A stretch of DNA of 35,903 bases from Candidatus Shapirobacteria bacterium. GTDB taxonomy: Bacteria > Patescibacteriota > Microgenomatia > UBA12405. Below the pieces are notes generated by a model that was not told where the DNA came from, searched no databases, and saw nothing but the letters and a program-made list of their open reading frames with translations. Shown here in pieces: positions 17,159 to 25,645 of the stretch (position 1 is its first letter; every line of letters begins with the position of its first letter). The translations under genes were made by a program, and so were the position numbers. The stretch covers positions 1 through 35,903 of the forward strand of contig JAQWEN010000002.1 of assembly GCA_028704885.1 (NCBI GenBank), given 5' to 3'.

Positions 17159-17856
17159 TTTCGATTCTCCTCTAGGGCTTCATTTACATCAATTAAAGTT
17201 TGTTTTAATGCCAATAAATCTTCTTGGTCAACTTCCCAATCAAGCAAAGTGATGTTTTTTAAGTGATCTGGTAATGGTTGAATTTGGTCATTTAAAATCT
17301 CATAAAAGAAAGTGGCGTATTGGGTTTGAAATTCGGTTTCTTGATAATTATTTAACCATTCCCTAATTTCTTCTAACTGTTTTTGATGAGGATAAAAATA
17401 AAAGAGTTGTAAATTTGGTCTGCCAGTTAAAAGTGAGTAGGCGGTAAGTTGCCAGTAATACTTGGGGAACTCATTTTTAATATCAAGGGCAGAATAACCT
17501 TTTTGGGCAAAGGCAATAACAGTCGCATACCCTTTTAATTGAGGACATTTAATATCTCCAACACAATTAAAATTAGGGGTTTCATAATCAGTATAACCAC
17601 TAACTAAGGGATTTTTATGATGAGTTTGGAAAATACTATCTTCCCAAAAATTCTTGATTTTGGTATCACAAAGGAATTTTTCACACATTAAGCCCCATTT
17701 TTGTTCTTTAGAAGTAAAGTCTTTAATCCTCATTTTTAATAAGAGTTCAAGTTTTAGTTCATCGAGATAATGGTAGTATTCAGCCCCTTTTGAGCCTTTA
17801 GCACGACCATTTGCCATTAAACGCCAACATTGACTAGCGGTTGGTTTGCCTATCAT
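17155..17856 (-). CDS. YqaJ-like PD-(D/E)XK exonuclease
   Basis: 'SGYTDYETPNFNCVGDIKCPQLKG...EFPKYYWQLTAYSLLTG' with nuclease core residues. Confidence 0.75.
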   Translation of the reverse strand: MIGKPTASQCWRLMANGRAKGSKGAEYYHYLDELKLELLLKMRIKDFTSKEQKWGLMCEKFLCDTKIKNFWEDSIFQTHHKNPLVSGYTDYETPNFNCVGDIKCPQLKGYATVIAFAQKGYSALDIKNEFPKYYWQLTAYSLLTGRPNLQLFYFYPHQKQLEEIREWLNNYQETEFQTQYATFFYEILNDQIQPLPDHLKNITLLDWEVDQEDLLALKQTLIDVNEALEENRK

Positions 17857-17857
17857 T

Positions 17858-18049
17858 TTATTTTTCCTCCTTTTTAATTATTATTTGTCTTGGATTATAC
17901 ATTTTGTTGTAATTGATAATGAAAACAAAAGTGGTTAAAAATAACCACCAATCACTCACTTCTTTAAAATAAATAACCAGAACCATTGAAAATAAGATGA
18001 CCAAATTTTCTACAAAATTTAGCCAAATTTTTAATTTTTCATTTTCCAT
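17858..18049 (-). CDS. Small membrane protein
   Basis: 63 aa, hydrophobic. Confidence 0.4.
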   Translation of the reverse strand: MENEKLKIWLNFVENLVILFSMVLVIYFKEVSDWWLFLTTFVFIINYNKMYNPRQIIIKKEEK

Positions 18050-18305
18050 TTTTACTCTCCTTTTGTCTATCCCACTCTAACTTATAACATTTTTCACAAG
18101 TCGGATAGCCGAAACCTATATTATTATGAATTTCTTTTGAAGTGAACATTTCCCCAAATTTGTGGGGCTTTCCACATTGGCAACAATTAACTATTTCATT
18201 ATCCCCTGCCATCATTGGGCAATTTTTAGGTAACTCATAGTCATCATATTTTCTAGTTTTATAATTCCATTTTCCAACTAATACTTTTATTTTTTCTTCA
18301 TTCAT
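18039..18305 (-). CDS. Zinc-ribbon hypothetical protein
   Basis: CCQCG...CEKC. Confidence 0.5.
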   Translation of the reverse strand: MNEEKIKVLVGKWNYKTRKYDDYELPKNCPMMAGDNEIVNCCQCGKPHKFGEMFTSKEIHNNIGFGYPTCEKCYKLEWDRQKESKNGK

Positions 18306-18601
18306 TTTAATAGCTCCTTAATTTCATTTTTAATGTCTAAATTTGTATCTCCAAAACTATCAAGGTTATTTAACCCAAAACCTCTCCTTGTCGCCCCAAT
18401 TCTAAAAAACTTACCATTAGCAAGTCTAAAACTTCCAGTATTCCAAAAATCGACATATTTACCAGTTAATTTATTTTTAACTCGATGTTGTGATTCAGAT
18501 AATTTTTTATATTCTAATTCAAGATGTCTTTTACAAAATTGCTTACACCACGGTATTACTGGCATAAACTTTGTATCTCTAATTTCATTTATTCTAATCA
18601 T
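18302..18601 (-). CDS. Hypothetical protein
   Basis: 99 aa ORF. Confidence 0.45.
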   Translation of the reverse strand: MIRINEIRDTKFMPVIPWCKQFCKRHLELEYKKLSESQHRVKNKLTGKYVDFWNTGSFRLANGKFFRIGATRRGFGLNNLDSFGDTNLDIKNEIKELLK

Positions 18602-19029
18602 TGATTTGTATAACTACTAACCCATTCATTTTTCTCATTTAAAAATGATTTAACCCCTTTTACTTCTGAACATAAAACTGGGTTTGAAAGTGTGTGTTCG
18701 CCTTTAACTTTTTTGGTTAAAATCGAATTGATAGCAAGTTTATTATGAAAAAATGCTTCACACCTTTCAAAGTTAATTCCCCAATGTCCCTTACTTTCTT
18801 TATAAAATAAACCACCGAAGTAAACCCAAGAACCGAACATTGTGTATGCTGTCCCTACTTCACGACAGCATTCCGTTATTTCTTTACGGGTGAAAGTTTG
18901 TTAGTTCTTGGATTTAAGGTAAACAAATAAATTGTATGCCACCCTTACCATTGATTTGTTAAGAGTAATTCGGTAACTATTTGTTGTCTGTCCACAATGA
19001 GGACAGATTTGTCGATTTTCACTAGGCAT
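18598..19029 (-). CDS. Conserved phage zinc-binding protein interrupted by one in-frame TAA (readthrough, recoding or pseudogene)
   Basis: MPSENRQICPHCGQTTNSYRITLNKSMVRVAYNLFVYLKSKN*QTFTRKEITECCREVGTAYTMFGSWVYFGGLFYKESKGHWGINFERC...; TAA at 18901-18903, same frame on both sides. Confidence 0.65.
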
Positions 19030-19342
19030 TTTGAACCTCCTCATCTAACTTATATTTGATTCTTTCTTCGGTTGTCGGCTGTCGTTCTTCCCCACACATT
19101 TCACACCTCATTTTTGAATACTTTTTAGGATAAGTATGAGTTAATTCAAATTTGTGTTTTCCACCATTTAAACAACTAGCCTTTGCAGTATCATAAATAA
19201 ATAAAACACTGGTAGTAAAAGTAAAAATTTTACCACAATTAGAACATTCTTGATTAAAAATTTCATCTTCGCCGTAACCATAACCATCATCGTGGTTAAT
19301 ATCTTGTAGTTCACCACAATAGGGACAATAAGTATCTTTCAT
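19022..19342 (-). CDS. Zinc-ribbon hypothetical protein
   Basis: CPYCG...CSNCG and CEMCG. Confidence 0.55.
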   Translation of the reverse strand: MKDTYCPYCGELQDINHDDGYGYGEDEIFNQECSNCGKIFTFTTSVLFIYDTAKASCLNGGKHKFELTHTYPKKYSKMRCEMCGEERQPTTEERIKYKLDEEVQNA

Positions 19343-19343
19343 T

Positions 19344-19604
19344 TTAATACTCCATAGTTACCTGACAGAAGAAAGTCTGGCCAATAATATCTTCTACTTC
19401 TTTTTCTATTAAATTATCCATGTTCCAATCTAAATTTCTTTTGGTATTTTCTTCCTCGTCTTCTCTAATTTTATCCTCTGCCTGTCCTTTAATTTCACTC
19501 ATAAAATCTTTATTATCTCGAAGCTCTTGTTCCAATCCTTTTTTAATTTCTTCCTGTTTTTCAAAGGTTAAATCTGACCAATAAATTCTTTGTGTGTGTT
19601 CCAT
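19344..19604 (-). CDS. Hypothetical acidic protein
   Basis: 86 aa; SD AGAAAGGA upstream. Confidence 0.5.
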   Translation of the reverse strand: MEHTQRIYWSDLTFEKQEEIKKGLEQELRDNKDFMSEIKGQAEDKIREDEEENTKRNLDWNMDNLIEKEVEDIIGQTFFCQVTMEY

Positions 19605-19648
19605 ATTTTTTAAAATCCTTTCTAAATTTTTAATTTGTAATTAGTTGA

Positions 19649-19695
19649 ATAATAAACCCTCTAAAAATAAAAGTAAATAGGCAATTTTGTGCCTA
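19649..19695 (-). promoter_or_regulatory. Repeated early promoter/operator element copy 2
   Basis: TAGGCA-N6-TGCCTA perfect dyad then TTTACT-17-TATTAT. Confidence 0.7.
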
Positions 19696-20307
19696 AAAAT
19701 CAATCTTCAAGGCTGTTGCTTCGGTTTTCAATTTCTCATTCCAATACTTTACAAAAGCCAAACTTCTGGTTACTGGTTTTTGACTTTCTCTCTTTAAAAA
19801 TAGATATTTTGTTTCTCCATAAGTGGCCATATACCATTTTCTAAATTTCTCTGGGGTTTTGTGTGCCGAAAAGTTAAAATTCCAAATATGATGATGAACA
19901 CAAAGGGAAACTCCATTTCGGGTATCCCAACGAGTTGCCCAAAGTCGGCGTGAGAATAAGTGATGAGCATCTATTTTTCCAGAATTTGAATCAATAACAC
20001 AAACATCTCCTGCTTTTCGCCTAACAATCTTTGACCAAAGCCTGTCATTCTCTTTTATTAGTTTTTTCTTTTCTATTTGGGTCGGAGACAGTTTTTTAGA
20101 CTTGCCAAGTCGTCTATTTACGCTTTTTATTGATAAGGGGTGTAATTTACTCGGAATATCTGCTTCCGTTAAAAAATAGGCTTCTAGTGGCTTACAAGTT
20201 CTTTTTTTACCACAAATACAACAAACTAAATTTCTTTTGGGATAATCTTTAAATGATTTGCCGTTACCTACTTCAAAACCACAGGACTTACAGATGACTT
20301 TTTCCAT
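19693..20307 (-). CDS. HNH endonuclease, possibly NinG/Rap-like
   Basis: CxxC pairs and 'KIDAHHLFSRRLWATRWDTRNGVSLCVHHHIWNFNFSAHKTPEKFRKWY'. Confidence 0.6.
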   Translation of the reverse strand: MEKVICKSCGFEVGNGKSFKDYPKRNLVCCICGKKRTCKPLEAYFLTEADIPSKLHPLSIKSVNRRLGKSKKLSPTQIEKKKLIKENDRLWSKIVRRKAGDVCVIDSNSGKIDAHHLFSRRLWATRWDTRNGVSLCVHHHIWNFNFSAHKTPEKFRKWYMATYGETKYLFLKRESQKPVTRSLAFVKYWNEKLKTEATALKIDF

Positions 20308-20503
20308 ATCTTTTTAATTTGGAGTAGTAAAGCTGTGGCGATACTTTATAAAAACCGACAAAACCGTGAACATCAGTAGGAACACCACTTGATTTTAAAA
20401 GATCAAGTTGTCCAAAAAATCTATCCCTACCCTCATTTTTAAGAGATTGACGGTAGGCAATACAATTTGGAGTTCTTAATTTTTCTTCGGTTTTCATTTT
20501 CAT
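20288..20503 (-). CDS. Hypothetical protein
   Basis: 71 aa ORF. Confidence 0.45.
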   Translation of the reverse strand: MKMKTEEKLRTPNCIAYRQSLKNEGRDRFFGQLDLLKSSGVPTDVHGFVGFYKVSPQLYYSKLKRYGKSHL

Positions 20504-20537
20504 AAATTATGATAGCATAAAAAAACAATACGCAAAA

Positions 20538-20561
20538 GCCCCGTTCAAGTAGAAACGGGGC
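20538..20561 (-). terminator. Terminator after SSB-like gene
   Basis: GCCCCGTT/AACGGGGC stem; minus-strand T-rich tail. Confidence 0.75.
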
Positions 20562-20582
20562 AGTTATCTATTTTCTTTTTAT

Positions 20583-21116
20583 TTAAAAAGGTGTGCTTTC
20601 ACTACCATTATCAGGAATTACAATATCTTCAACTTTTTCTTCAGTTTGAAGTTCATAATCCTTTAAAACAGGAGCATAAGGTAAAACTGATTTATTATTA
20701 TAAAAACCAGTCGAACCATCATCTCTAGTAAATGACCTATCAGACTTTTTAATAACCAAATAACCTTTGGCATTGGTTAATTCCAAAGTTAAATAATTTA
20801 AAAGTTCTTCCTCTTTATTGGTTAAATTACTGTCAAAGGTTTCTCTAGCTTTGATTTTTTTATCTTCAGATTCATATTGATGAATTACCAAACCTTTTAG
20901 AGTTTTGAGGGTAATTTCAGCGCAACCATCAGTATGCACATACATTCTGACAGTTTCCTCAATTCCTTGAGCTTCGACAGTTAAAAGATAATAAGATTTG
21001 TCTTCATTGACAAATTCAATTTTTTTAATGACACATTCATAAACCCCAGTAGAGAGGTAACTTTTGAACTCGCCATCAAAGTCAATAGTTTTGTTTATCA
21101 CATTAGTTGAAAACAT
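20583..21116 (-). CDS. SSB-like protein of recombination module
   Basis: 177 aa, beta-rich, acidic C-terminal tail ending in '...VIPDNGSESTPF'; adjacent to Sak4-like ATPase. Confidence 0.55.
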   Translation of the reverse strand: MFSTNVINKTIDFDGEFKSYLSTGVYECVIKKIEFVNEDKSYYLLTVEAQGIEETVRMYVHTDGCAEITLKTLKGLVIHQYESEDKKIKARETFDSNLTNKEEELLNYLTLELTNAKGYLVIKKSDRSFTRDDGSTGFYNNKSVLPYAPVLKDYELQTEEKVEDIVIPDNGSESTPF

Positions 21117-21192
21117 TTTGTTTTTTCCTTGTAATTAAATAATAATAATTTTTAAATCTGGTGCGGTAGAGCTTCCACCCTACCGCCCAAGA

Positions 21193-21813
21193 CTACTTAT
21201 CGCTTTCTGTGTCTGATTTATAAAAAGCGATAACTTTTTCATTGACCATTTTAAGGTCATTGTCCATTTGGGTAGTTTCAAACATTCCCATAGGTGCTTT
21301 ACAGGTTGCGAGTGGGTTGTAAGTTTCAAAGTAATAACCATTTTTATCATTGAAAGCCCTCAACACAAGGGTAAAATAACCCTCGATTGATTGATGTTTA
21401 TCAATAGCTGTGGTTTCCACTTTAGCTTTGTAACCTTGACCCTCAATATAATCCTCGTGCCAAAATAAATAAACATTACCACCTGTCTTTTCTGACCATT
21501 GAGCAAGTGCTTTGATAAAGTTCATTAGGTCTTTTCCCATTTGAACATATTTAGCCCCATAACCAGAATCGGGTAAATTGTAATACTGATTGGCTGACAT
21601 AAATTGAATATCATCGATCACTAAAATTGGAGTGGTAACTTTATCCAATAAGAGTGTGGCCTCTTTAAAATTGTCGGTATAGCGACATTTGATGTCGGAT
21701 TTGAATGGTAACGGTTTTTTAATCGCCCCAATTAAACAGACATCTTTTGCGGTCAAATTTCGAAGTGAGGTTGTCTTACCCGCACCCGATTTTCCAAAAA
21801 CTAGAATTAACAT
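21193..21813 (-). CDS. Sak4-like RecA-type ATPase
   Basis: Walker A 'FGKSGAGKTTSL', Walker B 'PILVIDDIQF'. Confidence 0.75.
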   Translation of the reverse strand: MLILVFGKSGAGKTTSLRNLTAKDVCLIGAIKKPLPFKSDIKCRYTDNFKEATLLLDKVTTPILVIDDIQFMSANQYYNLPDSGYGAKYVQMGKDLMNFIKALAQWSEKTGGNVYLFWHEDYIEGQGYKAKVETTAIDKHQSIEGYFTLVLRAFNDKNGYYFETYNPLATCKAPMGMFETTQMDNDLKMVNEKVIAFYKSDTESDK

Positions 21814-22316
21814 TATTTGTTCTCCTTTTTCTTTTCAATTATTAAGCGCTGACTATTTAACAAGTTGTCAAGGATATTAGCCTTAACTTCTAAAACTGGA
21901 TCTTTGGTTTGGATTTGGGTAGGAACAGGAATTTCCATCGTCCCATCTTCAACCAATAGTTTTTCTCTGGTAGGTAATGGAGTATCACTTAATAAACGAG
22001 CCTCGGCACCGTGGAGAAATGCTTTAAAATTGAATCTGAAATTAAAATCAGATACATCACCAACATCTAAATCAAACTTGCCCGTAGAGGTAACTTAAAC
22101 TTCAATCCCATTGTACGAAATAAAAGCATAGGGATTGTTGTCTAATTTAAAATCGTCGTTCAAATCGTTGCTACTGATATAGACCTTTACGTCTTTTAAA
22201 TTGCTATGACTTTTAAGTGTTTCTAATGCTTTTTCGTCGCCAAATTCTTTTCGATATTCAGCAATATAAAGTTCCAACACTCTAAGGAACTCTGTTTGGT
22301 TATTTTTTATAGCCAT
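21813..22316 (-). CDS. Hypothetical protein interrupted by one in-frame TAA at 22095-22097
   Basis: 73 aa ORF then, same frame after TAA, 93 codons VTSTGKFDLDVGDVSDFNFRFNFKAFLHGAEARLL...; no start codon in the first 46 codons after the stop. Confidence 0.55.
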
Positions 22317-22327
22317 TTTTTTCTCCT

Positions 22328-22618
22328 TTAAATTTTAATTGGTAAATAACTAATAGCGACTAAAAGCCCACGAATAAAAGAGATCGCCTCTTTGTCATTT
22401 TGGGCCAAGAAAATGAGGCGGGTTCGATATTCCTGTTTTTCTTCATCTCTCTCACTAACAAAAAATCCACAACGATTAGTTTCTTCGTTATAACTCATAT
22501 AAACCTTTGGAAATTGAGGAATTTTGTGGTTAATAACTTCCTCACTCACAAGTTTATTATATTCGTCTAGGTTTGACGAAATTATTTCTTTATTTGTCAT
22601 AAATGTTGTTCTACCCAA
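22328..22618 (-). CDS. Hypothetical protein
   Basis: 96 aa ORF. Confidence 0.5.
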   Translation of the reverse strand: MGRTTFMTNKEIISSNLDEYNKLVSEEVINHKIPQFPKVYMSYNEETNRCGFFVSERDEEKQEYRTRLIFLAQNDKEAISFIRGLLVAISYLPIKI

Positions 22619-22953
22619 TGATTAAAATTTTGGTAGCCGAGATATTGGAGTTGTTCTTCCAGTGAGTAACTGGCGAACGGTTCAGAAAGGGTGGTTTCGT
22701 AGTGGGTAGGGTCTGGGGCTTCAAATCCATTATTTTCTGTTTCAAAAGCGTCTTCCTCATTTATCTCTAGGGCTTCGCAAAATTCTTCAAAAATTAGTTT
22801 TATATCACTTTTACTAGGTATCATTTTTTGTAAATCCTTTCTGGATTTAATTAGTAATTGTTTTAATAATAAACCGATTAAATAAAAAAGTAAATAGGCA
22901 ATTTTATACCTATTTCCATACTTCATCAACCTTTTTCCAACCACCTTTTTCAA
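22597..22953 (-). CDS. Hypothetical protein (true start probably internal Met-IPSKSD with AGAAAGGA SD)
   Basis: ORF track plus SD position. Confidence 0.5.
   Translation of the reverse strand: MKKVVGKRLMKYGNRYKIAYLLFYLIGLLLKQLLIKSRKDLQKMIPSKSDIKLIFEEFCEALEINEEDAFETENNGFEAPDPTHYETTLSEPFASYSLEEQLQYLGYQNFNHWVEQHL
22866..22912 (-). promoter_or_regulatory. Repeated early promoter/operator element copy 3
   Basis: TAGGTATAAAATTGCCTATTTACT-17-TATTAT. Confidence 0.7.
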
Positions 22954-23329
22954 ATGGTTCTAACATTTCTTCTTGGATTAAAGTTTGCTCTTTATCTCTA
23001 CGCATAACTAAAAATTTTTGGCGAGGGGTAGTTGGATCAATCGAGGTTATTGTATTTAACATAATTAGAGAGCCACCAATAACTAGGTATTTAAGCCCAC
23101 TATTCAAAGCCCCAAGAATATCCATATAGGTTTCTTCCGTTATTTCTAGGGGCTCTAATTTAACCCTTTGAAGTAAATAAGTTGAAAGGTGGGATTTTGC
23201 CCTTGGAACCAAAGACCTAATTTCAGTAGGTTCTTTATTTCCATCTAATTTAAACTTTCTATTAACAGCCCACTCTATTTTTTTAAAGTCGAGCAGTTGA
23301 GATTGTGGAACGAGTTGTCCTTTGTTCAT
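22910..23329 (-). CDS. Hypothetical protein
   Basis: 139 aa ORF. Confidence 0.5.
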   Translation of the reverse strand: MNKGQLVPQSQLLDFKKIEWAVNRKFKLDGNKEPTEIRSLVPRAKSHLSTYLLQRVKLEPLEITEETYMDILGALNSGLKYLVIGGSLIMLNTITSIDPTTPRQKFLVMRRDKEQTLIQEEMLEPFEKGGWKKVDEVWK

Positions 23330-24014
23330 TTTGTTTTCTCCTTATTTCAATTGAATCTTTTTTGACCCAATTTCTAATTGCTAATTTATAATTTTCGTAA
23401 CTAATTTGTTTTTGAACACAATAATTTACCATATCGTCAGCTTTACTTAAAATAAAAGCCCTTGGAACTCCAAATTCTTGGCAAAGTTCCATAACCCATT
23501 TTTCATCACTTAAAACCTTTTCAATTTCTGGTTCAATAATTTCTTGAGTAATTTTTCCCCTAATACTCTTTTTAGTTTTATTATTATTTCTTTTTTTACT
23601 ATCTTTATTATTATTACTACTAAGAGATATATTATCTTTAGTAGTGGTTACGACTTGGTTACGACTTGGTTCTTCGTTGGTTACTGGTTTGTTATCTACT
23701 TGGTTATTTAATTGATACTTATTAAAATTATTTACGGTAATTATGGTATAAAGTGATGTTGTTGACTTGGTTATTTCGTTGGTTAAAATTAACTTATCTA
23801 AAGAAGTTCTCACTTGTTGTCTGGTTAATTTTAATTTTTTACCAAGTTTCTCTATCCCTACTAAAACCTGTCCTCTTTTAATTAAAATTTCATGCCATTG
23901 TTTATCTTTATGATTAACAGATATAAGTAAATGAAAAAAAACCCTAAAAGTATTAGCGTCATCATACCATTCCCACTTCGAAATTCTTTTGTGTATTTTT
24001 ATCCAGCCTTTCAT
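23283..24014 (-). CDS. Phage replication initiation protein (DnaD/winged-helix type)
   Basis: 'GWIKIHKRISKWEWYDDANTFRVFFHLLISVNHKDKQWHEILIKRGQVLVGIEKLGKKLKLTRQQVRTSLDKL'. Confidence 0.75.
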   Translation of the reverse strand: MKGWIKIHKRISKWEWYDDANTFRVFFHLLISVNHKDKQWHEILIKRGQVLVGIEKLGKKLKLTRQQVRTSLDKLILTNEITKSTTSLYTIITVNNFNKYQLNNQVDNKPVTNEEPSRNQVVTTTKDNISLSSNNNKDSKKRNNNKTKKSIRGKITQEIIEPEIEKVLSDEKWVMELCQEFGVPRAFILSKADDMVNYCVQKQISYENYKLAIRNWVKKDSIEIRRKQNEQRTTRSTISTARL

Positions 24015-24061
24015 AAATTTTTAAAAGTAAAAAATCGTTTGCTATCGTTTCGCATAAAAGA

Positions 24062-24105
24062 AATATAAACCACCTAATAAAAAAGTAAATACCCAATTTT
24101 ATCTA
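24062..24105 (-). promoter_or_regulatory. Repeated early promoter/operator element copy 4 (divergent)
   Basis: TAGATAAAATTGGGTATTTACT-16-TATATT. Confidence 0.55.
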
Positions 24106-25098
24106 AATTTTCTCATTATAAAGCCTATGAGAAACTACCCATTTCTGTTCATTTACCTTGATTTTTTGGCCAAAGTGTTGAGCCATAATTAACTTCTGTT
24201 TAAAAAGATCAAAATTTTTATATTTATGATGAATCCGCCCATATTTCCAAGTCAATTCGGTAAATTTTGGATAAACACAAATAAGTAATTCAGATTTAGC
24301 CTTTGAAGATAGTTTATAACTGGAACCATCAGAATAAAGAGAATTTTTGGTGTCTGTATTTTTCTCTCCTTTCTTTAAATCATGATTACCACCTTTAGCT
24401 TTAAAAGTAAGTTGTTTTTTCTTGGTTAAAAAGAAAATTTGAACAGTGCAAAACCCATTAACCAAAGTATCGAGGGATAAAATAACATCTTCGTTATAAC
24501 GACCTCGCCATTGAGTAGGTCTGTGATTATAAATTAAAAGGCAAGAAAAACATCTTCGATTTAAAATTGGTTTAGCATTTCCAACACAATTACCAGTTTC
24601 CCCAATTTCCAAAATAAAAAGGTTTGAATAAGTATTAAAAAAAGTTTCTGCTTGTTCCATTCTTTTCCACCATTCATTAGTCGGACATTTAACCCTTTTA
24701 ACTGACCTAACGCCCCCAGAAACGGGCATTGAAAACATTTCGATATTATCATCCATTAACCAATGAGAATCATAACCAGCCTGTTTAGAGCAGTCCCAAG
24801 CAAAATTTCTTTCAGCCCCAGAACCAGCATTTTTTTCTTGCCATGAAAGGGTTGATAAAACCTCATAATTTTCCTTATATTTAGGGTCAAAAATAATCCA
24901 GTTAATTAACTCTGATGGATAATCCCTTTTATAGGCTTCGACCTGTTCTTCGTGGACAATTACATTAAATTTACACCCAAAATTAACTAAATGTTTAATA
25001 GTAAGGGCTAAACCATTAGCTCGATTATAAGTAATGACAAAAATTGGATATTTTAATCGTTCATCAATGACGACATGTTTTCTTTGATTAAGTTCCAT
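24103..25098 (-). CDS. TET-associated-type glycosyltransferase (TAGT-like, DNA-base glycosylation)
   Basis: 'YPIFVITYNRANG...FNVIVHEEQVEAY...HWLMDDNIEMF...RRCFSCLLIYNHRPTQWRGRYNEDVILSLDTLVNGFCTVQIFF...KGGNHD' matches remembered family pattern. Confidence 0.7.
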   Translation of the reverse strand: MELNQRKHVVIDERLKYPIFVITYNRANGLALTIKHLVNFGCKFNVIVHEEQVEAYKRDYPSELINWIIFDPKYKENYEVLSTLSWQEKNAGSGAERNFAWDCSKQAGYDSHWLMDDNIEMFSMPVSGGVRSVKRVKCPTNEWWKRMEQAETFFNTYSNLFILEIGETGNCVGNAKPILNRRCFSCLLIYNHRPTQWRGRYNEDVILSLDTLVNGFCTVQIFFLTKKKQLTFKAKGGNHDLKKGEKNTDTKNSLYSDGSSYKLSSKAKSELLICVYPKFTELTWKYGRIHHKYKNFDLFKQKLIMAQHFGQKIKVNEQKWVVSHRLYNEKI

Positions 25099-25622
25099 GA
25101 TGTTCTTTTTTTACCCTCTGAACACAACTCTTGAACTCTTTTAAGTTCTTCCATTGTGTCAAAAACTAATGTTGTTGATAATGACCCATCTGTATTTGTT
25201 GGACCCTCTAAAGATGGCTCAACTTCATCAGGATTAAAACTCATTCCTAATTCCCATTCTTCAAAACCCCAATCTAATAAATCTTTTTGGTCAAAACTAT
25301 TAGCCAATTCGTCAAAATTCCATTCACCAGTATTTTTATTTGATCTGATTAAATACTCATCAGCTTCCTCTTTGGTAAGTTGTCTATCAGGCACACGAAC
25401 ATCAATTTCTTCCTCTCCACGACCTAACATTGACATTATTTTAAGCCTTTGATGACCAGCTAAAATAGTATTATCTAGGTTAATTACAGGAATTTCTACT
25501 AAATTAAATTTTTCGATTGAAGTTTTTAAATCTTTTACTTGTTTTTCTGTTAATTGTCGAGGGTTGTGAACTGTTGGGAGTAAATCACTTATTTTTCGTT
25601 TTTCGGTTTTCCAATTAAGCAT
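25053..25622 (-). CDS. ParB-like nuclease-domain protein
   Basis: 'ISDLLPTVHNPRQLTEKQVKDLKTSIEKFNLVEIPVINLDNTILAGHQRLKIMSML'. Confidence 0.85.
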   Translation of the reverse strand: MLNWKTEKRKISDLLPTVHNPRQLTEKQVKDLKTSIEKFNLVEIPVINLDNTILAGHQRLKIMSMLGRGEEEIDVRVPDRQLTKEEADEYLIRSNKNTGEWNFDELANSFDQKDLLDWGFEEWELGMSFNPDEVEPSLEGPTNTDGSLSTTLVFDTMEELKRVQELCSEGKKRTSWNLIKENMSSLMND

Positions 25623-25645
25623 AAATACAATATAGCATATTGTTT

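Noticed and set aside
21689-22098. Plus-strand ORFs 21689-21880 and 21865-22098
   Set aside because: Antisense to the Sak4-like gene and to the in-frame continuation of the 22316 ORF.
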